A DNA stretch of 12,320 nt from an uncultured Actinomyces sp. (GTDB lineage Bacteria; Actinomycetota; Actinomycetes; Actinomycetales; Actinomycetaceae), in the NCBI GenBank assembly GCA_915063485.1, contig CAJZDJ010000059.1, positions 1 through 12,320 on the forward strand, given 5' to 3'. Positions 6,236 to 12,320 of the stretch are shown here, piece by piece. The position numbers and the translations under genes are program-made. Below the pieces are notes generated by a model that ran no database searches, was not told the origin of the DNA, and worked only from the letters and a program-made list of their open reading frames with translations. Within the stretch, counting starts at the first letter, position 1. Every line of letters begins with the position of its first letter.

Positions 6236-7204
6236 ATGCGTAGAGTGACCAAGGTTTTTAAGACCCTAGCCAGTGCTGTCATGGTTTCTGGCGCCGCCCT
6301 GGCCCTGGTGCTGCCTAGCGCTGCAGCTTTGCCGCCAGGGGGTGCAGACGACTCCACTGAAGGTACCAGCTCAACTGTCACCGGCTCGGTGGAGGCGGGC
6401 GGTACCCTCAGCTTCAGCCTTAGCGGCTTTCCTGCTGGTGAGACGGTAAGCATCAAAATTGACGACGGCGCCCTGGATGGCTCAGACAATTCAGTAAGCG
6501 GCACCGGCGTGGTGCATCAGCAAAAAATTGGTGCCAACGGCTCAGTTTCTGGCTCGTTTGTGCTGCCCAGCTATGTTAAGCCCGGCACTCACTGGCTACG
6601 CTTCCTGGCCAGCCAAGAAATCCCTGAATCTCAAGGTGGGGGCACTAAAGGTTTCAGTAACCGCTCCCCGCAATTTACCGTAACCGGCTCAGCCAGTGAC
6701 TCTGGTGATCAGGGAGGCGCAGCAGCCGCTGGCTCTGGCAGTGGCGCTTCTGGCGCTGGTGGCTCTAGCAACGCTGGCGGCGCTGGCGGCGCTGGCGGCG
6801 CTGGCTCTGGCAGTGATTCAGGGGCGGGCGCTAATGGTGGGGTTGGCGCAGCAGGCGTTGCTGGTAGTCAGGCCACTGCCAGCGCGGGCGCCTCGGCTAA
6901 GCCCACCTCAGGGACCTTGAAGGTGACCGCCTCACCCAGCGCTAAAAAGAAGGCCCAGCCGGCGGCCACCACCGTGACCACTATTGTGGCCATGGAACAG
7001 AGCCCTAAATCAGCTTTCCCGGTGCTGGGCGTTAGCGTATTTAGTGCGGCGCTGCTTATTGGTGCGGTTGCTATCGGTGCGGTGCTGCTGCGTAACCGCC
7101 GTCGAGCTGGCGCTGCCGGGGGTGGGGCTGGCGCTGCTGGGGCTGGCGCCGGAAAGCCAGCCGGGGCGGGCGGCGTCGGCAATTCCCCGGGGCCTGCAGC
7201 CTAA
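6236..7204 (+). CDS. Small membrane-anchored surface protein with one shared domain and a Gly/Ala/Ser-rich stalk
   Basis: A 322-residue secreted protein. The signal peptide covers about 1-32. Residues 47-149 are a single copy of the domain shared with the other two surface proteins (SGFPAGE 63-69, Lys74, Asp76, GTHW with His119, Arg122). Residues about 151-225 are a low-complexity Gly/Ala/Ser stalk, followed by a short Lys/Thr-rich part. A hydrophobic helix (about 262-285) is followed by RNRRR, and then by 33 residues made almost only of Ala and Gly, which is an unusual tail for a membrane anchor. No LPXTG or LAXTG motif is present. It stops 2 nt before the FepD-like gene and is likely translationally coupled to it. 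Being the shortest of the three, it would sit nearest the membrane and could hand ligand to the lipoprotein or importer; this is inference. The family is not recognised beyond the shared domain. Confidence 0.8.
   Translation: MRRVTKVFKTLASAVMVSGAALALVLPSAAALPPGGADDSTEGTSSTVTGSVEAGGTLSFSLSGFPAGETVSIKIDDGALDGSDNSVSGTGVVHQQKIGANGSVSGSFVLPSYVKPGTHWLRFLASQEIPESQGGGTKGFSNRSPQFTVTGSASDSGDQGGAAAAGSGSGASGAGGSSNAGGAGGAGGAGSGSDSGAGANGGVGAAGVAGSQATASAGASAKPTSGTLKVTASPSAKKKAQPAATTVTTIVAMEQSPKSAFPVLGVSVFSAALLIGAVAIGAVLLRNRRRAGAAGGGAGAAGAGAGKPAGAGGVGNSPGPAA
6773..6805 (+). repeat. Tandem 9-bp repeat GCTGGCGGC in the Gly/Ala stalk
   Basis: Three full copies plus a partial fourth copy of GCTGGCGGC stand in tandem, adding three residues (Ala-Gly-Gly type) per unit. 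Copy-number changes would alter stalk length without shifting frame. Confidence 0.75.
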
Positions 7205-7206
7205 AG

Positions 7207-8253
7207 ATGCGCCTAGCTAAACCAATATTTTTTACGCTGGCGCTGGTAGCCCTGGTCGGGGCCATAGTTTTGAGTCTATTTGTGGGTTCTAAAGCTTTGG
7301 ATCCGGCCTTGGTGTGGCAGGTTTTGCGGCTCGGGCCAGACACTGTCAACTTACCGGCCCAGGGTGTGCAGCCGGAGCAGCATTCGCAGCTAGCTAGCGC
7401 CGCCACGGTGGTGTGGCAGCTGCGAGTGCCACGCACCTTAATTGGCCTTAGCGTGGGGGCGGCACTGGGCCTGGCCGGGGCGCTGATGCAGTGCCTTACC
7501 CGCAACCCTTTGGCTGATCCGGGCATTTTGGGGGTTAACTCGGGCGCGGCCTTGGCGGTGGTGCTCAGCGTGGCCCTGTTTGGCTTAAGCGGCGTTAACA
7601 CCTATATGTGGGCGGCTTTTGTAGGGGCGGGCGCAGCGGCGGTGGCCGTATACCTGCTGGGGGCCACCGGGCGAGCTGGAGCTAACCCGGTGCGTTTAGC
7701 CTTGGCGGGAGTAGCGGTTTCAGCGGCCTTGGGAGCACTCACCCAAACGGTTATTTTGGCCGATCAAGAGGCTTTTAACGAGTTTCGCTACTGGGTGGCT
7801 GGCTCGCTAGAAGGGCGCGGCGCGGATATTGCTATGACGACGACGCCGCTAATCGTTCTGGGGGCGGCGCTGGGCTTGGCGCTTTCGCCTAGCCTAAACG
7901 CACTGGCTCTGGGGGAGGAGGCCGCTAAAGGTTTAGGGGTGCGGGTGGAAGCTACCCGCACGCTTACCGCCTTGGCAGTGACACTGTTAGCTGGCACGGC
8001 TACGGCCGCCGCTGGACCAATTTCTTTTGTGGGCTTAGCAGTTCCTGTGGCTGCGCGTGCAGCGCTTGGCCCTGATCAGCGCTGGGTGGCCTTAGTTAGC
8101 CTGCTGCTGGGGCCGGTGTGGGTGCTGAGCGCTGATGTTTTAGCGCGCGTAATTATTGCCCCCCAAGAGCTACAAGTTGGGGTGGTGGCGGCTTTAGCTG
8201 GTGCCCCCTGCTTTATCGCCATGGTGCGCACTAAAAAGGTGGCGACGCTATGA
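7207..8253 (+). CDS. fepD: Ferric-catecholate ABC importer permease, FepD-like (FecCD family)
   Basis: One half of the transmembrane channel, carrying ferric siderophore from the lipoprotein into the cytoplasm. The 348-residue length is typical. The first helix is residues 7-28; the conserved motif QCLTRNPLADPGILGVNSGA lies near residue 100 and is close to the FepD form. GPISFVGL marks the later conserved region and ELQVGVV lies near the C-terminus. The FecCD element normally written VPH-x-AR reads VPVAAR, so the usual His is replaced by Val; the partner permease keeps APHLAR. The ATG is 2 nt after the preceding stop and lacks a clear ribosome site, so translation is probably coupled. Its stop overlaps the next start (ATGA at 8250). 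Confidence 0.92.
   Translation: MRLAKPIFFTLALVALVGAIVLSLFVGSKALDPALVWQVLRLGPDTVNLPAQGVQPEQHSQLASAATVVWQLRVPRTLIGLSVGAALGLAGALMQCLTRNPLADPGILGVNSGAALAVVLSVALFGLSGVNTYMWAAFVGAGAAAVAVYLLGATGRAGANPVRLALAGVAVSAALGALTQTVILADQEAFNEFRYWVAGSLEGRGADIAMTTTPLIVLGAALGLALSPSLNALALGEEAAKGLGVRVEATRTLTALAVTLLAGTATAAAGPISFVGLAVPVAARAALGPDQRWVALVSLLLGPVWVLSADVLARVIIAPQELQVGVVAALAGAPCFIAMVRTKKVATL
8236..8242 (+). promoter_or_regulatory. Shine-Dalgarno of the FepG-like permease
   Basis: AAGGTGG inside the 3' end of the FepD-like gene lies 7 nt before the ATG at 8250. It supports this start and hence the long N-terminal extension of the product. Confidence 0.55.
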
Positions 8254-9467
8254 AAAACCTAAACCAGGACGAAACTAAAGGCGAAACTAGCCGCCCAGGG
8301 GAGCAGTTGCCGGCTGCAAACCAGTCTGGACTGGCCAAACTAGGCAAAGCAGCGGCTCAAGTGGAGCTCGAATCAGCGGCCCCGGCGGCACCCCTAGCGA
8401 TTGGCAAAGCGGCCCAAGCTGCCCTCAAATCGCGCCGGCACATCCTACTGCGCCTGGGCCCCTACCGGCTGCTGCTGGGTAGGCGTTCACTGGTGGTGGG
8501 TTTCACGCTGCTGGTGGTTTTAACCGTGGTGGCGGTAGCCAGCGTAAGTACCGGCGCCTACCCAGTTAGCCCAGCCCAGGTCAGTGCCGCCATCTTTGGC
8601 TACGGGCAGGAAGATAGCTACGCGCGTTACTTTGTAACCCAAGTGCGGGCCCCACGAATTGCCACCGCCATGTTGGTTGGAGCTGCCTTGGGCCTGTCCG
8701 GTGCCCTGTTCCAGGCAGTGTCAGGTAACCCCCTGGGTAGCCCCGACATTATTGGTTTCACCACCGGCTCTGCCACTGGCGCCCTGGTAGCCATCATTTT
8801 GGTGGGGGCCTCCCCGCTAGGGGTGTCGTTGGGAGCCATTGCGGGCGGCGTCGGCGCGGCGGCCCTGGTATATGTGCTGGCCTGGAAAAACGGCATCACT
8901 GGCAACCGCCTGGTGCTGGTGGGTATAGGCCTGGCCGCCGTAGAACACGCTCTTAACGAGCTGCTAATTGTGCGTGCTCCACTAGCTAATGCCCAGCAGG
9001 CCGCCCAATGGCAGGCGGGCAGTCTTAACGACGCTAACTGGGCTTGGCTAGCTTGGCTGGCCCTGGCCCTGGCGGCGCTAACCCCAGCACTGGCCTGTCT
9101 GACGCGGCCCCTGAGCACCCTGGCTTTAGGTGATGAGCTCGCCCATGGTCTGGGCACGCGCGTGCAAGCCACCCGCTCAGGGGCGCTGGCGGTAGGGGTA
9201 ACCCTGGTGGCTTTGGCGACGGCGGTAACCGGCCCAATTGCTTTCGTGGCGTTGGCAGCCCCGCACTTGGCGCGCCGAGCTAGCGGCGCGGCGGGCGTGA
9301 ATCTAACCAACAGCGGCCTGATGGGGGCCACTTTGGTGGTGGTGGCTGATTTTGTGGCCCAGCGCGCCCTAGCCCCCACCCAGCTAGCGGTAGGGGTTGT
9401 GACGGCCACGTTAGGCGGGCTGTATTTGGTGTTGTTCTTGGTGTTGCAGTGGAGGAAAGGCATATGA
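8250..9467 (+). CDS. fepG: Ferric-catecholate ABC importer permease, FepG-like (FecCD family)
   Basis: The second permease half, pairing with the FepD-like protein. The motif NPLGSPDIIGFTTGSATGAL (160-179) is the FepG hallmark. Later family elements GPIAFVALAAPHLAR and QLAVGVV are present. At 405 residues it is longer than the usual 330-350, because about 75 hydrophilic residues rich in Ala, Gly, Gln, Glu and Lys precede the first membrane helix (about 80-100). The long form is supported by the ATGA overlap with the upstream gene and the ribosome site AAGGTGG. The extension should be cytoplasmic and has no motif I know. The stop overlaps the ATPase start (ATGA at 9464). Confidence 0.92.
   Translation: MKNLNQDETKGETSRPGEQLPAANQSGLAKLGKAAAQVELESAAPAAPLAIGKAAQAALKSRRHILLRLGPYRLLLGRRSLVVGFTLLVVLTVVAVASVSTGAYPVSPAQVSAAIFGYGQEDSYARYFVTQVRAPRIATAMLVGAALGLSGALFQAVSGNPLGSPDIIGFTTGSATGALVAIILVGASPLGVSLGAIAGGVGAAALVYVLAWKNGITGNRLVLVGIGLAAVEHALNELLIVRAPLANAQQAAQWQAGSLNDANWAWLAWLALALAALTPALACLTRPLSTLALGDELAHGLGTRVQATRSGALAVGVTLVALATAVTGPIAFVALAAPHLARRASGAAGVNLTNSGLMGATLVVVADFVAQRALAPTQLAVGVVTATLGGLYLVLFLVLQWRKGI
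9451..9455 (+). promoter_or_regulatory. Shine-Dalgarno that fixes the ATPase start at 9464
   Basis: GGAGG lies 8 nt before the ATG at 9464. An in-frame GTG at 9449 is possible in frame but overlaps this site, so the ATG start is preferred. Confidence 0.7.
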
Positions 9468-10261
9468 GCGGGCAGGTCACTTTGGCTGGTAAAGGCCTGG
9501 TGGTGGGCTATGGGGGCGCTCCGGTGCTCGACGGCGTCGATTTCGCGGTCCCCAGCGGCCAGTTCACCGTGATTGTGGGCCCTAACGCATGCGGTAAATC
9601 CACCCTGCTTAAAACCCTATCTCGCGTGCTGCGTCCCAGCAGTGGCCAGGTGGAGCTGGGTGGGCGTCCAATCAGCTCCTATAGCCCCAAACAGGTGGCC
9701 AGGCAGGTGGCTTTGCTACCTCAGTCGCCCCAGGCCCCCGAGGGGATCAGTGTGGCCGACTTGGTGGCGCGTGGGCGCCACCCGCACCAAAGCCTGCTGC
9801 GTCAATGGTCCCCAGCTGATGAACGCGCCGTGCAAGACGCCCTAGAGCGTGCCGGGGTGGCTAGCCTAGCTAGCCGCCGGGTTGAGGAACTCTCCGGTGG
9901 ACAGCGTCAACGCGTATGGATCGCCATGGCCTTAGCCCAAGACACGCCCGTGCTGCTGCTAGATGAACCCACCACCTATCTGGATATCAGCCACCAGGTT
10001 GAGGTTTTAGAGTTGGCCGCCGCCTTGCAGCGCCAAGGTCGCACGGTGGTAGCCGTGCTGCATGAGCTAGCCCTGGCTTTCCGCTACGCCACCCACCTGG
10101 TGGTGATGCATCAAGGCGACATTGTGGCCCAGGGGCACCCGCGTGAAATAGTCACCGAGCAGCTGATTGAAAAAGTATTTGACCTGCCCTGTCAGCTTTT
10201 ACATGATCCCCAAACCGGCACCCCACTAGTGCTGCCGCGCCCCAGAAAGCAGGCTCTATGA
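9464..10261 (+). CDS. fepC: Ferric-siderophore ABC importer ATPase, FepC-like
   Basis: Hydrolyses ATP on the cytoplasmic face to drive import through the two permeases. With the ATG at 9464 the protein has 265 residues, normal for the family. Motifs in order: Walker A GPNACGKST (39-47), Q-loop LLPQ (84-87), signature LSGGQ (143-147), Walker B VLLLDEP (163-169), D-loop region TYLD, and the switch His200 in VLHEL. The Ala in Walker A is a tolerated variant in this family. RGRHPHQ after the Q-loop is typical of FepC/FecE-type ATPases. The start codon overlaps the permease stop and the stop overlaps the esterase start. No residue needed for activity is missing. Confidence 0.95.
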   Translation: MSGQVTLAGKGLVVGYGGAPVLDGVDFAVPSGQFTVIVGPNACGKSTLLKTLSRVLRPSSGQVELGGRPISSYSPKQVARQVALLPQSPQAPEGISVADLVARGRHPHQSLLRQWSPADERAVQDALERAGVASLASRRVEELSGGQRQRVWIAMALAQDTPVLLLDEPTTYLDISHQVEVLELAAALQRQGRTVVAVLHELALAFRYATHLVVMHQGDIVAQGHPREIVTEQLIEKVFDLPCQLLHDPQTGTPLVLPRPRKQAL

Positions 10262-11637
10262 CGGCGTCGACCAGGCCCACCCCACCGAAACTACCGCGCC
10301 CCCAGCGCGCCCCGCTGGCCACCAGCCCCACCCTGGACGCTGTGCACCAGCGCCTACTTGAGCGCCCGCAACTGGCCAGTCAGCTGCAAGCACAGCTGTG
10401 GCAGCAGGTAACTTCCACACCCCTGCTGGAGGCGGACCCCACCCAGGAAGACAAATACCTGGTTACTTTTCTGTGGCGCGGCGCGGCACAGCGCGTGTTG
10501 CTGTTCGTTAACCGGCTTACGGATGAGAAAAACCTAGCCGACTCCTATATGCGGCGACTGCCCGGTACGGATACTTGGTACCTGACCTACCGCATGGATG
10601 CTGATTGGCGTGCCTCCTACTGCTTCCTGCCGGCCCCTGCCGCTGCCCAGGCGCCCTGGCTACAGGGCAGTCAGGTGCGTTTGCGTCAGGCTTTAGACGG
10701 CGGCCTGCCTGACCCCCACAACCCGGTTACCTGCACTAATCGGCGTGGTTTTGTGCAGTCTGTGGTGTCGCTGCCCCTGGCGCCGGCCTGGCCGCTAGGG
10801 GAATGGCCTGTCTTTAGTGACGCCGCCGCCGGCGCGGACAGATTCGATGGTGGCGGACTTGGCGCGGGCAGGGGTGACGCCGGCGCGGGCAGCTTAGATG
10901 CGGGCAGGCTCGACGTCGTCGCCGACTTAGACACCCTGGGGCGCCAAATTTGGGTTTACACCCCCGCCCTGATTGGCCGCGCGCAAAGCTGGCCGGTGCT
11001 GCTGGTACTTGACGGCGAAGTTTGGCTTAAACGCCACCACCTGCACCTGGCTCTGGCCCAGCTCATGGAGGCAGGGCTGATCGCCCCAGCCTATATCGTG
11101 TTCATTGATTCAGGCGGCACCGAGCAACGCTGGCAAGAGTTGGGGGAGAGCGATTTTGGCCGCTATTTAAGTGGGCCGTTACTTAACTGGCTCAAAACCC
11201 ACTATGCCATTAGCCCTAACCCTGCTGAGCGGGTAGTTATTGGACAGAGTCTAGGGGCACTAACCGTGCTGCGCACCCTAGTGGCTTACCCGCAGTTAAT
11301 CGGGGCGGGCATAAGCCAGTCGGCATCACTGTGGCAAGACGTGCTCTTTAACGAGCTAAACGCACTAGATGCCAGGCAAACGCCCCTAGCTGGCACCCGG
11401 GCTTGGATAGAGGTAGGCAGTCAAGAATGGATTTTGGCGCCCCTGCAACCCAAAGCAGTCCACCAGCTACGTCAGGCTGGGATGCAGGTTAAAGACATGG
11501 TTTACAACGGTGGACACGACTATGCCTGCTGGCGCATCAACCTCGCCAGTGCGCTGATGCAGCTACTGCCCGGGCCAAATGCCTTGCCGCCCTTAAGTGC
11601 CTTAGAGGCTGCTGAAGCCAGCGGCCAGGCCAAATGA
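10258..11637 (+). CDS. fes: Fes-like enterochelin esterase, cytoplasmic
   Basis: Expected to hydrolyse the ester backbone of an imported ferric tri-catecholate siderophore so that the iron can be reduced and released. Residues about 66-125 are the Fes N-terminal domain (TFLWRG 70-75, MRRLPGTDTWYLTYRM 98-113, SYCF). Residues about 225-440 are the alpha/beta-hydrolase part: VYTPALIG, LDGE (251-254), GQSLGA with nucleophile Ser331, SQSASLW, and NGGHDYACWR with His420. These match Escherichia coli Fes element by element (GQSFGG, SQSGSYW, DGGHDALCWR). There is no signal peptide, so it acts in the cytoplasm. At 459 residues it is longer than usual; a Gly/Ala/Asp-rich insertion (about 187-222) lies between the domains, and the N-terminus is Pro-rich. 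It is translationally coupled to the ATPase (ATGA). Last gene of the operon. Confidence 0.93.
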   Translation: MTASTRPTPPKLPRPQRAPLATSPTLDAVHQRLLERPQLASQLQAQLWQQVTSTPLLEADPTQEDKYLVTFLWRGAAQRVLLFVNRLTDEKNLADSYMRRLPGTDTWYLTYRMDADWRASYCFLPAPAAAQAPWLQGSQVRLRQALDGGLPDPHNPVTCTNRRGFVQSVVSLPLAPAWPLGEWPVFSDAAAGADRFDGGGLGAGRGDAGAGSLDAGRLDVVADLDTLGRQIWVYTPALIGRAQSWPVLLVLDGEVWLKRHHLHLALAQLMEAGLIAPAYIVFIDSGGTEQRWQELGESDFGRYLSGPLLNWLKTHYAISPNPAERVVIGQSLGALTVLRTLVAYPQLIGAGISQSASLWQDVLFNELNALDARQTPLAGTRAWIEVGSQEWILAPLQPKAVHQLRQAGMQVKDMVYNGGHDYACWRINLASALMQLLPGPNALPPLSALEAAEASGQAK

Positions 11638-11648
11638 TTTTTAAAAAT
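11637..11648. other. AT-rich palindrome spanning two convergent stop codons
   Basis: ATTTTTAAAAAT is a perfect 12-bp palindrome that covers the 3-bp gap between the esterase stop (TGA ending at 11637) and the lactate permease stop (TAA at 11641-11643). Each strand shows a run of five T, but no GC-rich stem precedes it on either side, so I do not call a bidirectional terminator. Confidence 0.4.
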
Positions 11649-12320
11649 GCGGCAGATAGAAATCCAGCCAGCCTGAACAGGCAGCGAAAGTGTATAAACA
11701 CACCGCCAACAGCATTAGCAGCGAGTAAGGGGCAATCTTACGCAGCACAGTGGCCTCAATACCCGGCGCCTCAACCGCTGTGGCTGCCACCGCCAAGTTT
11801 TGGGGCGAAACCAGCTTGCCGATACCCCCAGCCACGGTGTTAGAAGCGAGCAAAGTGGCGGTGTCGGTGCCAACCGCGTGGGCGGCGCTAGCCTCCATAG
11901 AGCCAAACAAAGCCCCTGAGCTGGTAGTAGAGCCACCCACGGCAGTGCCCAGCCAACCCAAAATCGGGGCAAACAGGGTGAAAGCATGGCCAGTTGAAGC
12001 CAGCGCCGCGCCAATAGCGGTGGTTTGCCCCGAAAAGTTCATCACATAAGCCAAAGCCATCACGGCCGCAATAGTTAGCAGCGTGTAACGCAAACCAGAA
12101 ATGGTGTGCCACAGTGCCACCAGGGAACGCAAAACCGGCAGGGCAAAGCGGGTTTTGCGACCATACCAGGCATACAGGCCAGTAACCACAATGGCAGTAA
12201 AAATGATTGGGGTACCCGGGTTAGACAGCAGTGGCAGTTGGTAGATCGCGGTCTGGTTCACACTACCGTCGGCGCTATGCAGGTGCCCATACAGGCCCGG
12301 CCAGGGAATATTGATGTCGG
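11641..12320 (-). CDS. lldP: L-lactate permease, C-terminal part (LldP/LctP family), cut by the window edge
   Basis: Imports lactate with protons. About 225 C-terminal residues are in the window; the reading frame stays open to position 12320, so the true start lies outside. Family signs in order: IPWPGL near the left end of the fragment, TGHAFTLFAPILGWLG, the conserved GS-TTSS-ALF element, ASNTVAGGIGKLVSPQ, and a final hydrophobic helix. They align well with the corresponding parts of Escherichia coli LldP (TGHAFTFFSPFLGWLG; GKMISPQ). A GTG at 12261 is in frame but is an internal codon, because WPGL and other family sequence lies upstream of it. It converges with the esterase gene with 3 bp between stops and is probably unrelated to iron uptake. 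Confidence 0.92.
   Translation of the reverse strand, partial: DINIPWPGLYGHLHSADGSVNQTAIYQLPLLSNPGTPIIFTAIVVTGLYAWYGRKTRFALPVLRSLVALWHTISGLRYTLLTIAAVMALAYVMNFSGQTTAIGAALASTGHAFTLFAPILGWLGTAVGGSTTSSGALFGSMEASAAHAVGTDTATLLASNTVAGGIGKLVSPQNLAVAATAVEAPGIEATVLRKIAPYSLLMLLAVCLYTFAACSGWLDFYLPHF

Noticed and set aside
6686-6880. Gly/Ala/Ser stretch as a collagen-like domain
   Set aside because: There is no regular G-x-y triplet periodicity; it is a low-complexity stalk with a local 9-bp tandem repeat.
8627-9463. Open frame on the minus strand inside the FepG-like gene
   Set aside because: Composition is Ala/Arg/Thr/Ser/Pro-rich as expected from antisense of a GC-rich membrane protein gene; the sense strand carries clear FecCD motifs.
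9449-9463. GTG at 9449 as start of the ATPase
   Set aside because: The GGAGG ribosome site at 9451-9455 lies inside this extension and points to ATG 9464, which also gives the same ATGA overlap seen at two other junctions.
2879-10261. Haem uptake system of the Hmu/HtaA type
   Set aside because: The surface domains show no HtaA or NEAT signature that I can see, the permease motifs are of the FepD/FepG form, and a Fes-like esterase ends the operon. Haem is not excluded for the surface domains.
11638-11640. Bidirectional intrinsic terminator between the convergent genes
   Set aside because: The AT-rich palindrome gives T-runs, but no GC-rich stem directly precedes it on either strand.
11634-11843. 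Short plus-strand frame overlapping the esterase stop and the lactate permease
   Set aside because: It is antisense to conserved lactate permease sequence and has no motif, although its ATG overlaps the esterase stop in ATGA fashion.
12259-12261. GTG as start of the lactate permease
   Set aside because: The frame remains open upstream and encodes family sequence including WPGL, so the gene is simply cut by the window edge.

Overview
The window reads as chromosomal DNA from a GC-rich Gram-positive actinobacterium, probably of the Actinomyces/Actinomycetaceae type. This rests on Ala/Gly/Pro-rich coding, secreted proteins with wall-spanning Pro-rich stretches, a LAXTG-type sortase signal, a Tat-type lipoprotein signal, and iron boxes of the actinobacterial DtxR/IdeR kind. 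The genus is an inference; no rRNA or tRNA is present to settle it.

Layout. Positions 1-199 are non-coding and hold a perfect hairpin, a family of short CTAGTGG/CTGGCCA repeats and a 12-bp palindrome. A large gene on the minus strand (200-2593) encodes a LAKTG-anchored surface protein with a YVTN-type beta-propeller. A 285-bp divergent region (2594-2878) carries DtxR/IdeR-like boxes on both sides. From 2879 to 11637 seven genes run on the plus strand as one apparent operon: ferric-siderophore-binding lipoprotein, two further membrane-anchored surface proteins, FepD-like permease, FepG-like permease, FepC-like ATPase and a Fes-like esterase. The last four junctions are a 2-bp gap followed by three ATGA overlaps. 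At 11641 the C-terminal end of an L-lactate permease gene (minus strand) meets the operon tail to tail with 3 bp between stop codons.

How the genes work together. The lipoprotein, FepD/FepG pair and FepC form a complete importer of the ferric-catecholate class, and the cytoplasmic Fes-like esterase would open the siderophore to free the iron. No siderophore biosynthesis gene is in the window, so use of a foreign siderophore is plausible but unproven. The most interesting part is the set of three surface proteins on both sides of the divergent promoter. All share one extracellular beta-sandwich-like domain, four copies in total, with invariant Lys, Asp and His positions, but each has a different anchor: sortase, plain C-terminal membrane helix, and membrane helix plus Ala/Gly tail. 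I propose they form a cell-wall relay for ferric siderophore, comparable in logic to Isd or HtaA haem relays but built from another domain. That function is inference; domain sharing, gene linkage and iron boxes are visible in the sequence.
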